A stretch of 31,614 nucleotides of DNA from DAOSCP01 sp035379625. GTDB taxonomy: Bacteria > Bacteroidota > Ignavibacteria > Ignavibacteriales > DAOSCP01. Under the pieces are notes generated by a model. That model was given only the letters and a program-made list of their open reading frames with translations. It had not been told where the DNA came from and searched no databases. The position numbers and the translations under genes are program-made. The stretch lies in the NCBI GenBank assembly GCA_035379625.1, contig DAOSVM010000027.1, forward strand, positions 1 through 31,614, given 5' to 3'. Shown in pieces: positions 15,126 through 24,590 of the stretch. Within the stretch, counting starts at the first letter, position 1, and the number at the start of each line of letters is the position of its first letter.

Positions 15126-18100
15126 TTAATTATCCTCGCAATTACTTTCCTTATTTTTATTTATATCAAATATAACAAAAAACTTAGAACCTTTACCATA
15201 TTCGCTTTCAAAACCAACTTCTGCTTGTTGAATTTCAGCTAACAGTTTTACTATTGATAAACCTAATCCATGGCTACTTTCTCCGCCTGTTGGCTTCGCA
15301 CTTAATTTTTGGAATTTTCCAAAGACCTTATCTTTCTCACTATCCATTATACCTGGTCCATTATCGATAACTGAAATATATAATTTGTTTTCAATTAGTT
15401 CAACTTCAACAATAATGTGAGAAGCTTTAGGTGAATATTTAATTGCATTTGAAAGGTAATTAGATATAATTTCAGTTGTTAGCACTGGATCAACACATAA
15501 AATTATTTCATTATTTAATTTATTGGTAAAATGAATTTCCTGGGCTTTCTGGCTCGCAATAAGTATATTCTGAGAAATTACATTTTCCACTAAACTAATA
15601 ATAGAAGTTTTTCTAACATTGGGCTTAATCATTCCGCTTTCCAAATGAGCCATATGTAATAATTGAGTAACAAATGTAAGCATATTATCAGCAGCTTCTT
15701 TAATATTTTTTGCATGTTCTAAAACATATTGTTTGTCATCATCAATATCTTCAAAAATATAAGAAGCAAAACTTTGTATAGCTCCAAACGGATTTTTTAA
15801 ATCATGAGCAACTAATCTAACTATTTCAGTCTTCATTTTATTAGCTTCTTCAGCTAATTTTTTCTGTTCTTCAGCTAATTTAAGCGCTTTCTCCGCCTCT
15901 TTATATGCAAGTAAAACTTTATCTTTTTCTTCTATCAGCTCCTTAGTCTTTTCTTCAATTAATTTTTCTAATTGTCTTTCTCTTTCCGCATGTCGTCTTG
16001 TTCTAATTCTATCGAATAAAAATATCACTAATAAGACGAAAGTAATTATAACTAAAACAATAAACCAAGTTTTTTTATAAAAATATCCTTCAACAGTTAT
16101 ATAATATTTTTTTAATAAAATATTTTCATTTCCATCAACATTAAGGGATAAAAGTAATTCATAAGTTCCAGGATTTAAATTTGTGAATATGATATTATTA
16201 GATGTAGCTATACGCCAATTATCATCATATCCAATTAGTTTATATTTTATTGTTAAATGATTAAAATTATCAAAAATTATAGGTTGAATTTTTAATTCAA
16301 GCCTGTTGGACTTGTTTTTAGGTAAATAAATATTATTATTCCTCACAAAAAGAATATCATTATTTGCATAATATTCATCTATTACAATTTTGGCTTTAGG
16401 TGAAATCATTACTTTGGTGGGCGAAAATCCAACTACTCCATCAGCATTCGCGAAAAATAATGTATTATCATTTGATTTAGCAGAAGCAAAATTATAGCCA
16501 CCATTGAATTCTGAGTTTGGAATACCATTTTTATGATTATATAATATAGAAGTAATATAATTACGTTTACCTGCAAAAAAATCTTCAATTTCACTTTTTT
16601 TACATCTAAAAATTCCTTGATTGCTGCTAAACCATAAATAATCACCAACTTCTTCAATTGCCATAAATAAATTATTGAATAAACCATTCTTATCAGATAC
16701 TATATGAAGTTTGTTTTTAGTATCATATTTACATAAACCTTCATTTTCAGCACAAAACCATAAATTATTATTTCTATCTATAAATAGTGTTGTAGTTGAG
16801 GTAATTTTACGTTCAAAATCAAGATGAGTTATTAAACCTTTATTATATCTAAAAATTCCCTTATTTTCGGTTGATAAGTAAATATTTCCGAGTTTATCTC
16901 CTACTATATTAAATATTGAAAGAGAATCCTTTATCAAAGCAAAATATTTTTTATTTAAATCATACTCGTAAAGAGAAAAATATGTGGCTAAAAACACTTT
17001 ATTGTAATAATTCGAATAGTATATTGATCCAACTAAATTACTTTTAGGCACTTTCAAATGCTCAATAAAATTTAGGTTATTATCTAACCTATAGATGCCA
17101 TAATTTGTACTAACCCAAATTTCATTTTTTATTTTAATAATAGAATTTATAACATTCTCTTTGTCACCAGGTAATTTAATGGTTTTTATAAATTTGCCTT
17201 TATTATCATATACTTCTATTCCATATCCATAAGTGCCAGCTAGTAGATAATTATTATGTAATAACACCGCAAAAACATTATGATTTGTTATACCTTTATT
17301 TTTAAAGGCATAAAAATCAGTGGGCTTGAATAATGTAACGTTATTCCCTAAAGAAGCAAACCATAAATTCTTCCCAGGATCTTCATAAATATACGTGATG
17401 ATATTAGAACTCAATCCTTCTTTTGTTGTATATTGCAAAATCTTATTATTGGGGAGAATACGATTAACACCTCTGTCTGTTGCAATCCATATTTCGTTAT
17501 TGCTGGAAACAATAGCATAATTAATTATATTAGAAATTAAACCATTTTTTTCATATAAATGAAAAATATTATTGTTAATGATATAAATACCGTCTAGAAA
17601 TGAAACAAAAATTAAATCATTTTTTCTTACTAAAATTTGTTTAATATATTTAATATCATATTTATTTTGGATTATAAGGTTATTTTTATCTAATTTAATT
17701 TGATATACTGATGAAGTGGTTGAAAAATATAGAAAATCATCTTTTATATTTATAGCTAAAATTTCTTTGTTTAAAAATTGACTTGTATTAAATGATTTTA
17801 TTTCACCATTTTGGATGTAATATAGTCCATCATTTGTAGCTATTAAAATTTTTTTGTTATATTCTATTATATCGTTAATAACATGAATATTAGTAATATT
17901 AGTTTTAGTAGAAATAAATTTATTATTTTCAAAATAAACAGGGAGTTGATATCTTGGTAATAACCAAACTCTGTTTTGTGAATCCTTATAAATTTTGGTT
18001 ATATTTCGCGTAAGTAAATTTTTACCCGAATAATCTGGTAAATTTTCAAATTTATAACCGTTATATCTAGCAACACCTTCTTGCGTGGAAATCCATAAAA

Positions 18101-18281
18101 AACCGTTAGGATCTTCACCGATAGAGTTGATCAATAAATGTGGTAAATTATCGTCTATTCCGAGGTAAGTAATAAAGTAATTATTTATTTTGAAGTAATT
18201 TGTGTCTAATTGAAAATCCTGTGAAAATAAAGTAGAAAATATAAATGTAACAAATATTAGAAATATTTTTAAAATTTTCAT
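15126..18281 (-). CDS. Sensor histidine kinase with Reg_prop beta-propeller and Y_Y_Y sensor
   Basis: This large inner-membrane sensor kinase has about 1050 residues. From ATG 18281 it begins with a signal peptide (MKILKIFLIFVTFIFSTLFSQ). A periplasmic region of many Reg_prop repeats follows (for example DPNGFLWISTQEGVARY, NNNLWFCAENEGLCKY), then a Y_Y_Y domain (NHLTIKYKLIGYDDNWR), one membrane helix (about 737-757), a Glu/Lys-rich coiled coil, the dimerisation box with phospho-acceptor H826 (LVAHDLKNPF) and a HATPase domain (N-box SNYLSNAIKYSP, G1 DNGPGIMD, G2 HGLGLSIVK). Such sensors often detect polysaccharide fragments in Bacteroidota; here no receiver or DNA-binding domain is attached and no sugar-utilisation genes are near. 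An in-frame start at 18332 is possible but would disrupt the signal peptide. The gene is last in the rho operon. Confidence 0.9.
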   Translation of the reverse strand: MKILKIFLIFVTFIFSTLFSQDFQLDTNYFKINNYFITYLGIDDNLPHLLINSIGEDPNGFLWISTQEGVARYNGYKFENLPDYSGKNLLTRNITKIYKDSQNRVWLLPRYQLPVYFENNKFISTKTNITNIHVINDIIEYNKKILIATNDGLYYIQNGEIKSFNTSQFLNKEILAINIKDDFLYFSTTSSVYQIKLDKNNLIIQNKYDIKYIKQILVRKNDLIFVSFLDGIYIINNNIFHLYEKNGLISNIINYAIVSSNNEIWIATDRGVNRILPNNKILQYTTKEGLSSNIITYIYEDPGKNLWFASLGNNVTLFKPTDFYAFKNKGITNHNVFAVLLHNNYLLAGTYGYGIEVYDNKGKFIKTIKLPGDKENVINSIIKIKNEIWVSTNYGIYRLDNNLNFIEHLKVPKSNLVGSIYYSNYYNKVFLATYFSLYEYDLNKKYFALIKDSLSIFNIVGDKLGNIYLSTENKGIFRYNKGLITHLDFERKITSTTTLFIDRNNNLWFCAENEGLCKYDTKNKLHIVSDKNGLFNNLFMAIEEVGDYLWFSSNQGIFRCKKSEIEDFFAGKRNYITSILYNHKNGIPNSEFNGGYNFASAKSNDNTLFFANADGVVGFSPTKVMISPKAKIVIDEYYANNDILFVRNNNIYLPKNKSNRLELKIQPIIFDNFNHLTIKYKLIGYDDNWRIATSNNIIFTNLNPGTYELLLSLNVDGNENILLKKYYITVEGYFYKKTWFIVLVIITFVLLVIFLFDRIRTRRHAERERQLEKLIEEKTKELIEEKDKVLLAYKEAEKALKLAEEQKKLAEEANKMKTEIVRLVAHDLKNPFGAIQSFASYIFEDIDDDKQYVLEHAKNIKEAADNMLTFVTQLLHMAHLESGMIKPNVRKTSIISLVENVISQNILIASQKAQEIHFTNKLNNEIILCVDPVLTTEIISNYLSNAIKYSPKASHIIVEVELIENKLYISVIDNGPGIMDSEKDKVFGKFQKLSAKPTGGESSHGLGLSIVKLLAEIQQAEVGFESEYGKGSKFFVIFDINKNKESNCEDN

Positions 18282-18337
18282 CATATATATATAAATAAAA
18301 TATAAATTAGTGATTTTTTTATTAAAAATCAAAAAAA

Positions 18338-19300
18338 TTATGAAAATTTACAAGCTACTTTTATCGCTTCTATCATACTAGTAGGGGATGCAATATTTTT
18401 GTTTGATATATCAAAAGCTGTGCCGTGATCAGGAGATGTTCTTATAATATTTAATCCAGCAGTAAAATTTACACCTTTCTCAAAGGATAGTAATTTGAAA
18501 GGAATCAAAACTTGATCATGATAATGACCAATTATAAAATCAAAATTTTTATATAATTTGTTACCAAAAAATGCATCTGCAGGGAATGGTCCATATAAGC
18601 TATCTTTATATTGACTATTATTTATTGTCGGAATAATTATTTCAATTTCTTCAGTGCCTAGAATGCCTTGTTCGCCAGCATGTGGATTTAAGCTCAAAAT
18701 TGCTAGTTTCGGTTTTAATCTTTTATAATATTTTACGCATATGTTATATGCATTTTGTATTGTGATTTCAAGTTGTTCTCGAGATAATCTTTTAGGAACG
18801 TCCTTTAGTGGTATATGAATAGTGGTAAGAGCAGCTTTTAGTTTGTGCGATATGAATGTCATTGTATAATTATTGTTATTCTCAGAATTTGAATAAATCT
18901 CTGTATGTCCGGGAAAATCAAAACCAGCTAATTTTATCGCTTCTTTAGAAATTGGCGAAGTTACTACGGCATTAATTTTTTTATTTTTAAATAATTTGAT
19001 TGATGCTTCTATTGCTAAAAAAGAAATTAAGCCGGATTCTTTTGTAATTTTACCAAAATCCATTTTAGTTTCTGGCAAAACAAAAAGATAGTTACGATTA
19101 GTATCAATATCATTTATATCGTACACTGGAATTAAATTTACAGTTAAATTTAATAATTTTTTATAATACTCATATACGTTAGAAGGACAAATAAAAATAA
19201 AATTGATATGTTGGTTACTAAGTTTTTGAATTGCTTTTAATGATATTTCCGGGCCTATCCCATTAATATCACCACATGTTATAGCTATTGTTTTTTTCAT
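18338..19300 (-). CDS. pdxA: 4-hydroxythreonine-4-phosphate dehydrogenase
   Basis: PdxA oxidises 4-phosphohydroxy-L-threonine in the DXP-dependent route to pyridoxal phosphate. The 320-residue protein has the start TCGDINGIGPEISLKA, the SPISKEA and FPGHTEIY motifs, and the three metal-binding His expected at the active site: H162, H207 (SLNPHAGE) and H261 (GHYHDQ). The block TSPDHGTAFDI near residue 288 is also present. It overlaps the upstream GWxTD gene by 4 nt (ATGA type) and so is translated from the same message. The kinase gene follows. Confidence 0.94.
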   Translation of the reverse strand: MKKTIAITCGDINGIGPEISLKAIQKLSNQHINFIFICPSNVYEYYKKLLNLTVNLIPVYDINDIDTNRNYLFVLPETKMDFGKITKESGLISFLAIEASIKLFKNKKINAVVTSPISKEAIKLAGFDFPGHTEIYSNSENNNNYTMTFISHKLKAALTTIHIPLKDVPKRLSREQLEITIQNAYNICVKYYKRLKPKLAILSLNPHAGEQGILGTEEIEIIIPTINNSQYKDSLYGPFPADAFFGNKLYKNFDFIIGHYHDQVLIPFKLLSFEKGVNFTAGLNIIRTSPDHGTAFDISNKNIASPTSMIEAIKVACKFS

Positions 19301-20469
19301 TTTGATATAAGCTTAAAATTTCCTAAACCTGAATTATCTTCAAAATAAAATTTCTTTTTAATACTTTTGTATTCCCAAATTTCAACACTTCTTTTGTTAT
19401 CCAATAAAGTTCTTTTAATATTATCAGGCTCACCATATAAAATATAAATTTTCCCCATATCTGTTTCTGAACCATCTTTTACTGCTAAGTTGGTAAATTT
19501 GAATATAGCTTCATCAACTCTATTATAAAAAATTTCTATGGCTTCGTTGTAAGAGCTTAGTGTATCTTTGTCGTACATTTTCCATAGTCTAAAAAATGCA
19601 TAAGTAATACTATCCTGATTTTTCAAATTATTGATTTTATTTTCATTAAACAGTAATTTAAATTTAGTAATAGCATATTCTAAATTTGATAAAGATATTG
19701 GTTTATTGAACCATTTAATTTTTAGTGGAAAAATGATTGTTTTATTTTTTATGAATACAGTACCTTCATAAAAGTTTTGATTAATATTTTTAACAACATA
19801 ATATTTATTTTCATTATTATTATTAATGTTTACGGAAAACTTGTTAATGTCTTTTTTTAAATTATAGTCTAATGAAATAATTGGTAATTTGGATACTGTT
19901 TTAATTATTTTATCTTGAATAAATATTAATGAATCACTAAAATAATCTACTCTTAAAAGTAAATCTTGAGTTTGTTTGGAATATAATAGATTATTTCCAA
20001 AATTATTTAAAATAAAGGTGGAATCTGTTACATTACCTACGAAATACGGATAAAAGTGATATTTGAATAAAGTTTTGTAAATATTTTTATTGGTTTGTGT
20101 AATTATGATTTCATAAAAATATTTTTGAAGGAAATTAGGTGTAGTGATTAAATAGCTAAAATAAAATTTTTGATTTTGTGTTTCATTAAAACTTGAAACA
20201 ACAATATTAGTATCAAGTATTTGTGAGTATAAACTATTTTTATTACTATCAAGTATATTGATAGTTATCGAAAAATTTGCATTATATGAATTTGATAGTT
20301 TTTCAAAAACTAAATTAGTTGGGTTTAAGGTAATAATATAATAATCAGCATTTGGATTTATACTAAAATAGTTTACTAATATAATCTTTTGAGATAATGG
20401 ATTAAAAAAATTTTGCTGAGAAAAAACAAAAACATTTATTAAAAATATTATGAGAATTATATATCGCAT
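19297..20469 (-). CDS. Exported GWxTD-domain-like protein
   Basis: The 390-residue protein has a signal peptide (MRYIILIIFLINVFVFS, cleavage near residue 17) and a beta-rich middle. The C-terminal 65 residues match the GWxTD domain: a helix (YNRVDEAIFKFTNLAV), then GSETDMGKIYILYGEPD (333-349), and a last IWEYKSIKKKFYFEDNSG block. The Trp of the namesake motif is replaced by Ser334, while Gly333, Thr336 and Asp337 stay. The domain is known from Bacteroidota, Chlorobiota and Acidobacteriota; its function is unknown. It overlaps rho by 1 nt (TAATG) and pdxA by 4 nt, so all three share one transcript. Confidence 0.8.
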   Translation of the reverse strand: MRYIILIIFLINVFVFSQQNFFNPLSQKIILVNYFSINPNADYYIITLNPTNLVFEKLSNSYNANFSITINILDSNKNSLYSQILDTNIVVSSFNETQNQKFYFSYLITTPNFLQKYFYEIIITQTNKNIYKTLFKYHFYPYFVGNVTDSTFILNNFGNNLLYSKQTQDLLLRVDYFSDSLIFIQDKIIKTVSKLPIISLDYNLKKDINKFSVNINNNNENKYYVVKNINQNFYEGTVFIKNKTIIFPLKIKWFNKPISLSNLEYAITKFKLLFNENKINNLKNQDSITYAFFRLWKMYDKDTLSSYNEAIEIFYNRVDEAIFKFTNLAVKDGSETDMGKIYILYGEPDNIKRTLLDNKRSVEIWEYKSIKKKFYFEDNSGLGNFKLISK

Positions 20470-21776
20470 TATGAATTCATATTCATAAGAAATTCTTTAT
20501 TATTTTTAGTTAATCTCATTTTATCAATTAAGAATTCAATTCTTTCGACAACATCTAAATCTGCCAAATATTTTCTAAGTATCCAAACTTTATTGAGTTC
20601 TTCAAGATCAAGCAATAAATCTTCTTTACGTGTGCCGGATTTATTGATATCAATAGCAGGGAAAATTCTCTTATCACTTATTTCTCTGTTAAGAACAATT
20701 TCTTGATTACCAGTTCCTTTGAATTCTTCAAATATCACTTCATCCATTCTACTACCAGTTTCTATAAGAGCAGTTGCAATAATTGTAAGAGAACCTCCTT
20801 CTTCTGTAGCACGAGCAGCACCGAAAAATCTTTTAGGTTTATGTAATGCGTTAGCGTCAACACCACCAGAGAGAATTTTTCCACTGTGTGGAACAGTTGT
20901 ATTATATGCTCTTGCCAAACGCGTAATACTATCGAGTAAAATGACAACATCTTTTCTTACTTCTACTAATCTTTTAGCTTTTTCAATTACCATATTTGCT
21001 ACTTGAGTATGTCTTTCAGTTGGTTCGTCGAAGGTTGAACTAATTACTTCAACGCGATCTTTATTTTCATTTGTTTTAACATTTCGTTCCATATCAGTAA
21101 CTTCTTCAGGGCGTTCATCGATAAGTAATATGATTAAATGTGTTTCAGGATGATTTCTTATAATTGCATTAGCTACTTTTTGTAAAAGTATTGTTTTACC
21201 AGCCTTAGGCGGAGAAACGATTAAACCTCTTTGTCCTTTACCAATAGGAGCAATTAAATTAATAATTCTTGTAGATAACTCACCAGGAGTTGTTTCTAAA
21301 TTAAATCTTTTACTTGGATAAACAGGAGTTAAATTATCGAATAAAGTACGTTCTCTTACCTTTTCTGGTTCTATTCCATTTACAGCTTCAACTCTTAATA
21401 ATGCAAAAAAACGTTCACCTTCTTTTGGTGGTCTAACTTGCCCACTTACTGTATCTCCTGTTCTAAGAGCGAATTTTTTAATTTGCGATGGAGATACATA
21501 AATATCATCCGGTGATGGCAAATAATTATAATCACTTGATCGTAAAAAACCGTACCCATCTGGTAAAACTTCAAGTACTCCGCGGGAGAATGCTAAACCA
21601 TCTTTTTTTGTTTGTGCATCCAAAATTGCATATATAAGCTCTTGTTTTCTTAACTCACTATATCCAGTTAAACCTAATTCTTTTGCAATTCCGTATAATT
21701 CTACTACTTTTTTTGACTGGAGATCAGAAATGTCCATTTTAACTGAGGTGCCGTTAGAATTGTTGTTATTATCCAT
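20469..21776 (-). CDS. rho: Transcription termination factor Rho
   Basis: Rho is the hexameric RNA helicase that ends transcription at Rho-dependent sites. The 435-residue protein has the N-terminal helical part (residues 17-60), the cold-shock-like RNA-binding domain with GYGFLR (74-79), the P-loop SPPKAGKT (188-195), Walker B LLIDERPEE (218-225), the Q-loop region GKILSGGVDANAL and the R-loop FKGTGN. A short Asn/Ser-rich tail precedes residue 14. ATG 21776 is preceded by AAGGAG about 12 nt away. It is the first gene of the operon rho - GWxTD - pdxA - kinase. Confidence 0.97.
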   Translation of the reverse strand: MDNNNNSNGTSVKMDISDLQSKKVVELYGIAKELGLTGYSELRKQELIYAILDAQTKKDGLAFSRGVLEVLPDGYGFLRSSDYNYLPSPDDIYVSPSQIKKFALRTGDTVSGQVRPPKEGERFFALLRVEAVNGIEPEKVRERTLFDNLTPVYPSKRFNLETTPGELSTRIINLIAPIGKGQRGLIVSPPKAGKTILLQKVANAIIRNHPETHLIILLIDERPEEVTDMERNVKTNENKDRVEVISSTFDEPTERHTQVANMVIEKAKRLVEVRKDVVILLDSITRLARAYNTTVPHSGKILSGGVDANALHKPKRFFGAARATEEGGSLTIIATALIETGSRMDEVIFEEFKGTGNQEIVLNREISDKRIFPAIDINKSGTRKEDLLLDLEELNKVWILRKYLADLDVVERIEFLIDKMRLTKNNKEFLMNMNS

Positions 21777-21868
21777 AACTTAAAATAACTCCTTGAAAAT
21801 TGGGTTTGTTGATTTATTATCTTGTATTTTTATTTTGTGGCTCATATTGTGGTCAATGAGGTAATACA

Positions 21869-21897
21869 AATTTACAAAAAAAAAATTATTTAGTCAA
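21869..21897 (-). promoter_or_regulatory. Candidate promoter of the rho operon
   Basis: On the minus strand TTGACT (21897-21892), a 17-nt spacer and TAAATT (21874-21869) precede rho by about 90 nt. A second candidate, TTGACC (21856-21851) with TAAAAA 18 nt further, lies closer to the gene. Either would leave an untranslated leader. Confidence 0.4.
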
Positions 21898-21898
21898 T

Positions 21899-21945
21899 AG
21901 AAAAAAATAAAATGCCGCCTGGTGCTAAATGCGGTCCAAACGGCA
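21899..21945 (-). terminator. Terminator-like hairpin downstream of the permease/UPF0316 operon
   Basis: Read on the minus strand, ATGCCG (21945-21940) pairs with CGGCAT (21916-21911); inner TGG/CCA and GC/GC pairs can extend it. It is followed by TTTATTTTTTT. It lies about 115 nt after the stop of the UPF0316 gene and just upstream of the rho promoter. Confidence 0.55.
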
Positions 21946-22058
21946 TCATAGGAGTAGAAATGTTTTTACTTAAGGATATAAATTTATTATAAAGTTCGCA
22001 ACGTAAATGTAATATAAAATCAATATAAAAAAAGTCTTGACAATGAGTGAAAATTTTG

Positions 22059-22577
22059 TTATTTTCCAGCTCCTTGAAAGTATCCACGATGCGGATTAGC
22101 ATTATGAATTGTATAAAAACAAGTAGGATCTAATTTTTCTATTTCTTTTATTACTTTGGTTTGTTCTTTTTTCTTAATAATAATTATGAGCATAAAGAAT
22201 TTACCTGAAACACCTTCGGCAGGTAATAATGTTACAGCATAATTTAGTTCTCTCAATCTTTCAGCTATTTCCTTATTTTTTGTATTCGAAAATAAATTTA
22301 TTTGTATATAGCCAAATCCAAGTTTTTGTTCCAAAGTTATGCCAACCAAATTTCCTAATGCAAAACCTGTTGCATATGCCACTAAATTGATAGGATTGTC
22401 CAGGTGCTTAACTATAAAGCTCATAGCAGATATCCAAATAAAAACTTCCATAAAACCTGCCAGTGCTGCATAATATTTACGCCCCTGGACAACTAAAATT
22501 GTTCTAACTGTGCCTATAGATACATCACATATTCTACATAAGCATATAAATAATGCTAAAAATATAGTATGAGTCAT
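22059..22577 (-). CDS. UPF0316 membrane protein (DUF5698 + DUF2179)
   Basis: The 172-residue protein has three membrane segments in its first 95 residues. The conserved stretch RICDVSIGTVRTILVVQGRKYYAALAGF and the following EVFIWISAMSFIVKHLDNPINLVAYATGFALGNLVGI are typical of UPF0316. A cytoplasmic C-terminal DUF2179 domain (about residues 100-165: YAVTLLPAEGVSGKFFMLIIIIKKKE) follows; related domains bind cyclic dinucleotides or sense ions in other proteins, but no role is established here. Its ATG directly follows the stop of the permease gene (TAAATG), so the two are co-translated and may work together. Confidence 0.87.
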   Translation of the reverse strand: MTHTIFLALFICLCRICDVSIGTVRTILVVQGRKYYAALAGFMEVFIWISAMSFIVKHLDNPINLVAYATGFALGNLVGITLEQKLGFGYIQINLFSNTKNKEIAERLRELNYAVTLLPAEGVSGKFFMLIIIIKKKEQTKVIKEIEKLDPTCFYTIHNANPHRGYFQGAGK

Positions 22578-24419
22578 TTATTTTTTCTTTGGAATATATT
22601 CAATTACAAATTTATAATTTGGAAATTGTTTAGGCAATTTCATAATCTTATAAACTTTAAAGCCAGTTGATAATCTATCAATCCATGATGAAAGCGGCCA
22701 TCCAAAATGTATTGTTAATTTTTTTTCCGGCGGTAAATCATATTGTATTGTTTCCAAAAAACCATATATCATATCATATAAATCCATTCTTTCTTGTAAT
22801 GATAACCAAAATAAATTTGGTCTTTGCATATTATCTGGAATTTCTAATCTTGGATGATAAAAACTTACAAATATATTGTGAGGATTTTTTAATAATTCAT
22901 CATCTTCTGTCGGTCGTTTGAAGTAAATATTTACGTCATTTTGTGGTAATTCCACAATTGCAAAAATTACATCAAGAGGTGTTTTAGACAATTTTTTAAT
23001 TGGAATTTCAGGTGCTCGTTCCTTAGAAAGCCAAATACCGAACAAAAGTACAAGAGTAGAAATAATAAGCCATAATAAAGTACCATAAGGTCTATGCGCA
23101 ATTATATAGAAAAATACACTTAAAATAAAAATAAATACGATAAGTGTTCCAATACGCGAAGTGTTGTATGTATGTTTTGTTGAACCTTCAGAAAATCTGT
23201 ATTTAATCAATGATGCTAAATTAATTACAAAACTAGCAACTAAGCCGACAGCATACATTTCAGCCAAAATTTGTTGACTACCAGCAGTAATTATGAGAAT
23301 TATAGAATAAAAAGTTGCATTTATTAAATGTATTCTATATAGAGACTGATTTTTATTTGATTTTCTTAACCAATTAACTTTGTATCTTTCTGCGACTTTT
23401 CCTATTAATTCAGCTGAAGCTACCATTGCGGTATTTGTTGCCATAATAAGTGTTATACTTGCAAGAATACTTACTATTACTGCGAAAAATTTCCCATTTG
23501 TTATTGTAGCAAAAGCAGGAATTAAATCGGTCTCATGCTTTGTTATTTGAACTCCTGATGTCATTGCAAATAAAACAATTAAAGGAGTTACAATACCAGC
23601 TGTAAATGCTAAAAATGAATAACCTTTTCTAATTTCTCGCCAACTTCTTGTCAATGAGGCTGTTTGCAAAACGGATTCTACTCCAGAATATGCAAGTATG
23701 CAAGAGCCAATTCCTGTAACAATCAATCCAAAGGAAGTTATTGGAGTTAAAATATTAAAATCTTTGCTAAAACTATTGGCACTCAATGATAAAATTTCTA
23801 AAGATTTATCATTAAAATTTAATAATCCACCTAATAATAAATTAAGTAAAACAAATGCAGCAAAAACAAAAATACCATAAGTAAATTTGGCGTTTTCTTT
23901 TATACCAAGAATGTTTAAGCCAGCTATCGACCAAATTATAAAGAACATAAAAACAAATTTTAAAGCTACTGGAATGTGGAAAAAGAACGCGCCATTTTCT
24001 ACGGCACTAACAGTAGAAATTGTTGCTGTCAAAATATAATCAACAAGTATGGAAGCAGCAGCTAAAAATGAAATTTTTGGTCCCCATACGAAATATGCAA
24101 ATGAATAAACGCCACCACCTTTAATATTATGATTCTCCAAAATTTCAGCAATTTCAATCATTCTAAGCGAATAGTAACGAATAATAAAAGAGGTTAAAGC
24201 AATATAAAAAATAACTTTTATTCCTATAAAACGATAAGCTTCAGCAGGCGCATAATAAATGGATGTTAATTCATCCATTAATGTAATAATACCAATAGCT
24301 AACCAGGTGAGCCACCACTTTCCATTTTGATAAACTGCTAACAGATTTTTTTTTGTAGATATTCTATAAAATACATAAATCAATAATAAATTAAGAATAC
24401 CAAAAGCTAAAATATTCAT
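22578..24419 (-). CDS. APC superfamily amino acid/amine permease with long cytoplasmic tail
   Basis: The protein (about 613 residues) has roughly 12 membrane helices over residues 1-470 with the APC-type glycine-rich stretch after an early helix (NIKGGGVYSFAYFVWGPK) and ENAKFTYGIFVFAAF further on. The last 130 residues (from about 480) are soluble and rich in Pro, Tyr and charged residues (DPNGF-type motifs absent), an unusual extension of unknown role. Substrate cannot be told. I chose ATG 24419; an in-frame GTG at 24425 is also possible, and neither has a clear ribosome site. The gene is followed without gap by the UPF0316 gene. Confidence 0.83.
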   Translation of the reverse strand: MNILAFGILNLLLIYVFYRISTKKNLLAVYQNGKWWLTWLAIGIITLMDELTSIYYAPAEAYRFIGIKVIFYIALTSFIIRYYSLRMIEIAEILENHNIKGGGVYSFAYFVWGPKISFLAAASILVDYILTATISTVSAVENGAFFFHIPVALKFVFMFFIIWSIAGLNILGIKENAKFTYGIFVFAAFVLLNLLLGGLLNFNDKSLEILSLSANSFSKDFNILTPITSFGLIVTGIGSCILAYSGVESVLQTASLTRSWREIRKGYSFLAFTAGIVTPLIVLFAMTSGVQITKHETDLIPAFATITNGKFFAVIVSILASITLIMATNTAMVASAELIGKVAERYKVNWLRKSNKNQSLYRIHLINATFYSIILIITAGSQQILAEMYAVGLVASFVINLASLIKYRFSEGSTKHTYNTSRIGTLIVFIFILSVFFYIIAHRPYGTLLWLIISTLVLLFGIWLSKERAPEIPIKKLSKTPLDVIFAIVELPQNDVNIYFKRPTEDDELLKNPHNIFVSFYHPRLEIPDNMQRPNLFWLSLQERMDLYDMIYGFLETIQYDLPPEKKLTIHFGWPLSSWIDRLSTGFKVYKIMKLPKQFPNYKFVIEYIPKKK

Positions 24420-24520
24420 AACCACTTAGAAATTTATTTGTAAATTGTCTAATATATTAAATTTTATAAGAAAAAAAAAAGAAAAAAAAGAGTTAAAATA
24501 TTTGAATTAGTTCAATATTA

Positions 24521-24590
24521 GCTCAGACGGTGTAAGCATAAAGCCCGTGCGCAAGATGGCGCATGGGCGGGCTAAAGCCCAAAATATATT
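24521..24590 (+). repeat. Dispersed hairpin repeat, copy D
   Basis: Head GCTCAGACGGTGTAAGCAT (24521-24539), then a 10-bp stem GCCCGTGCGC/GCGCATGGGC (24543-24552 with 24559-24568, one G-T wobble, loop AAGATG), then GGGCT/AGCCC (24569-24573 with 24576-24580) and AAAATATATT. It lies 100 bp before the divergent permease start and is paired with copy E in inverted orientation. Confidence 0.85.

Noticed and set aside
18282..18332. Longer N-terminus for the sensor kinase starting at 18332
   Set aside because: Starting at 18281 gives a normal signal peptide; the upstream 17 residues are translated AT-rich intergenic sequence.
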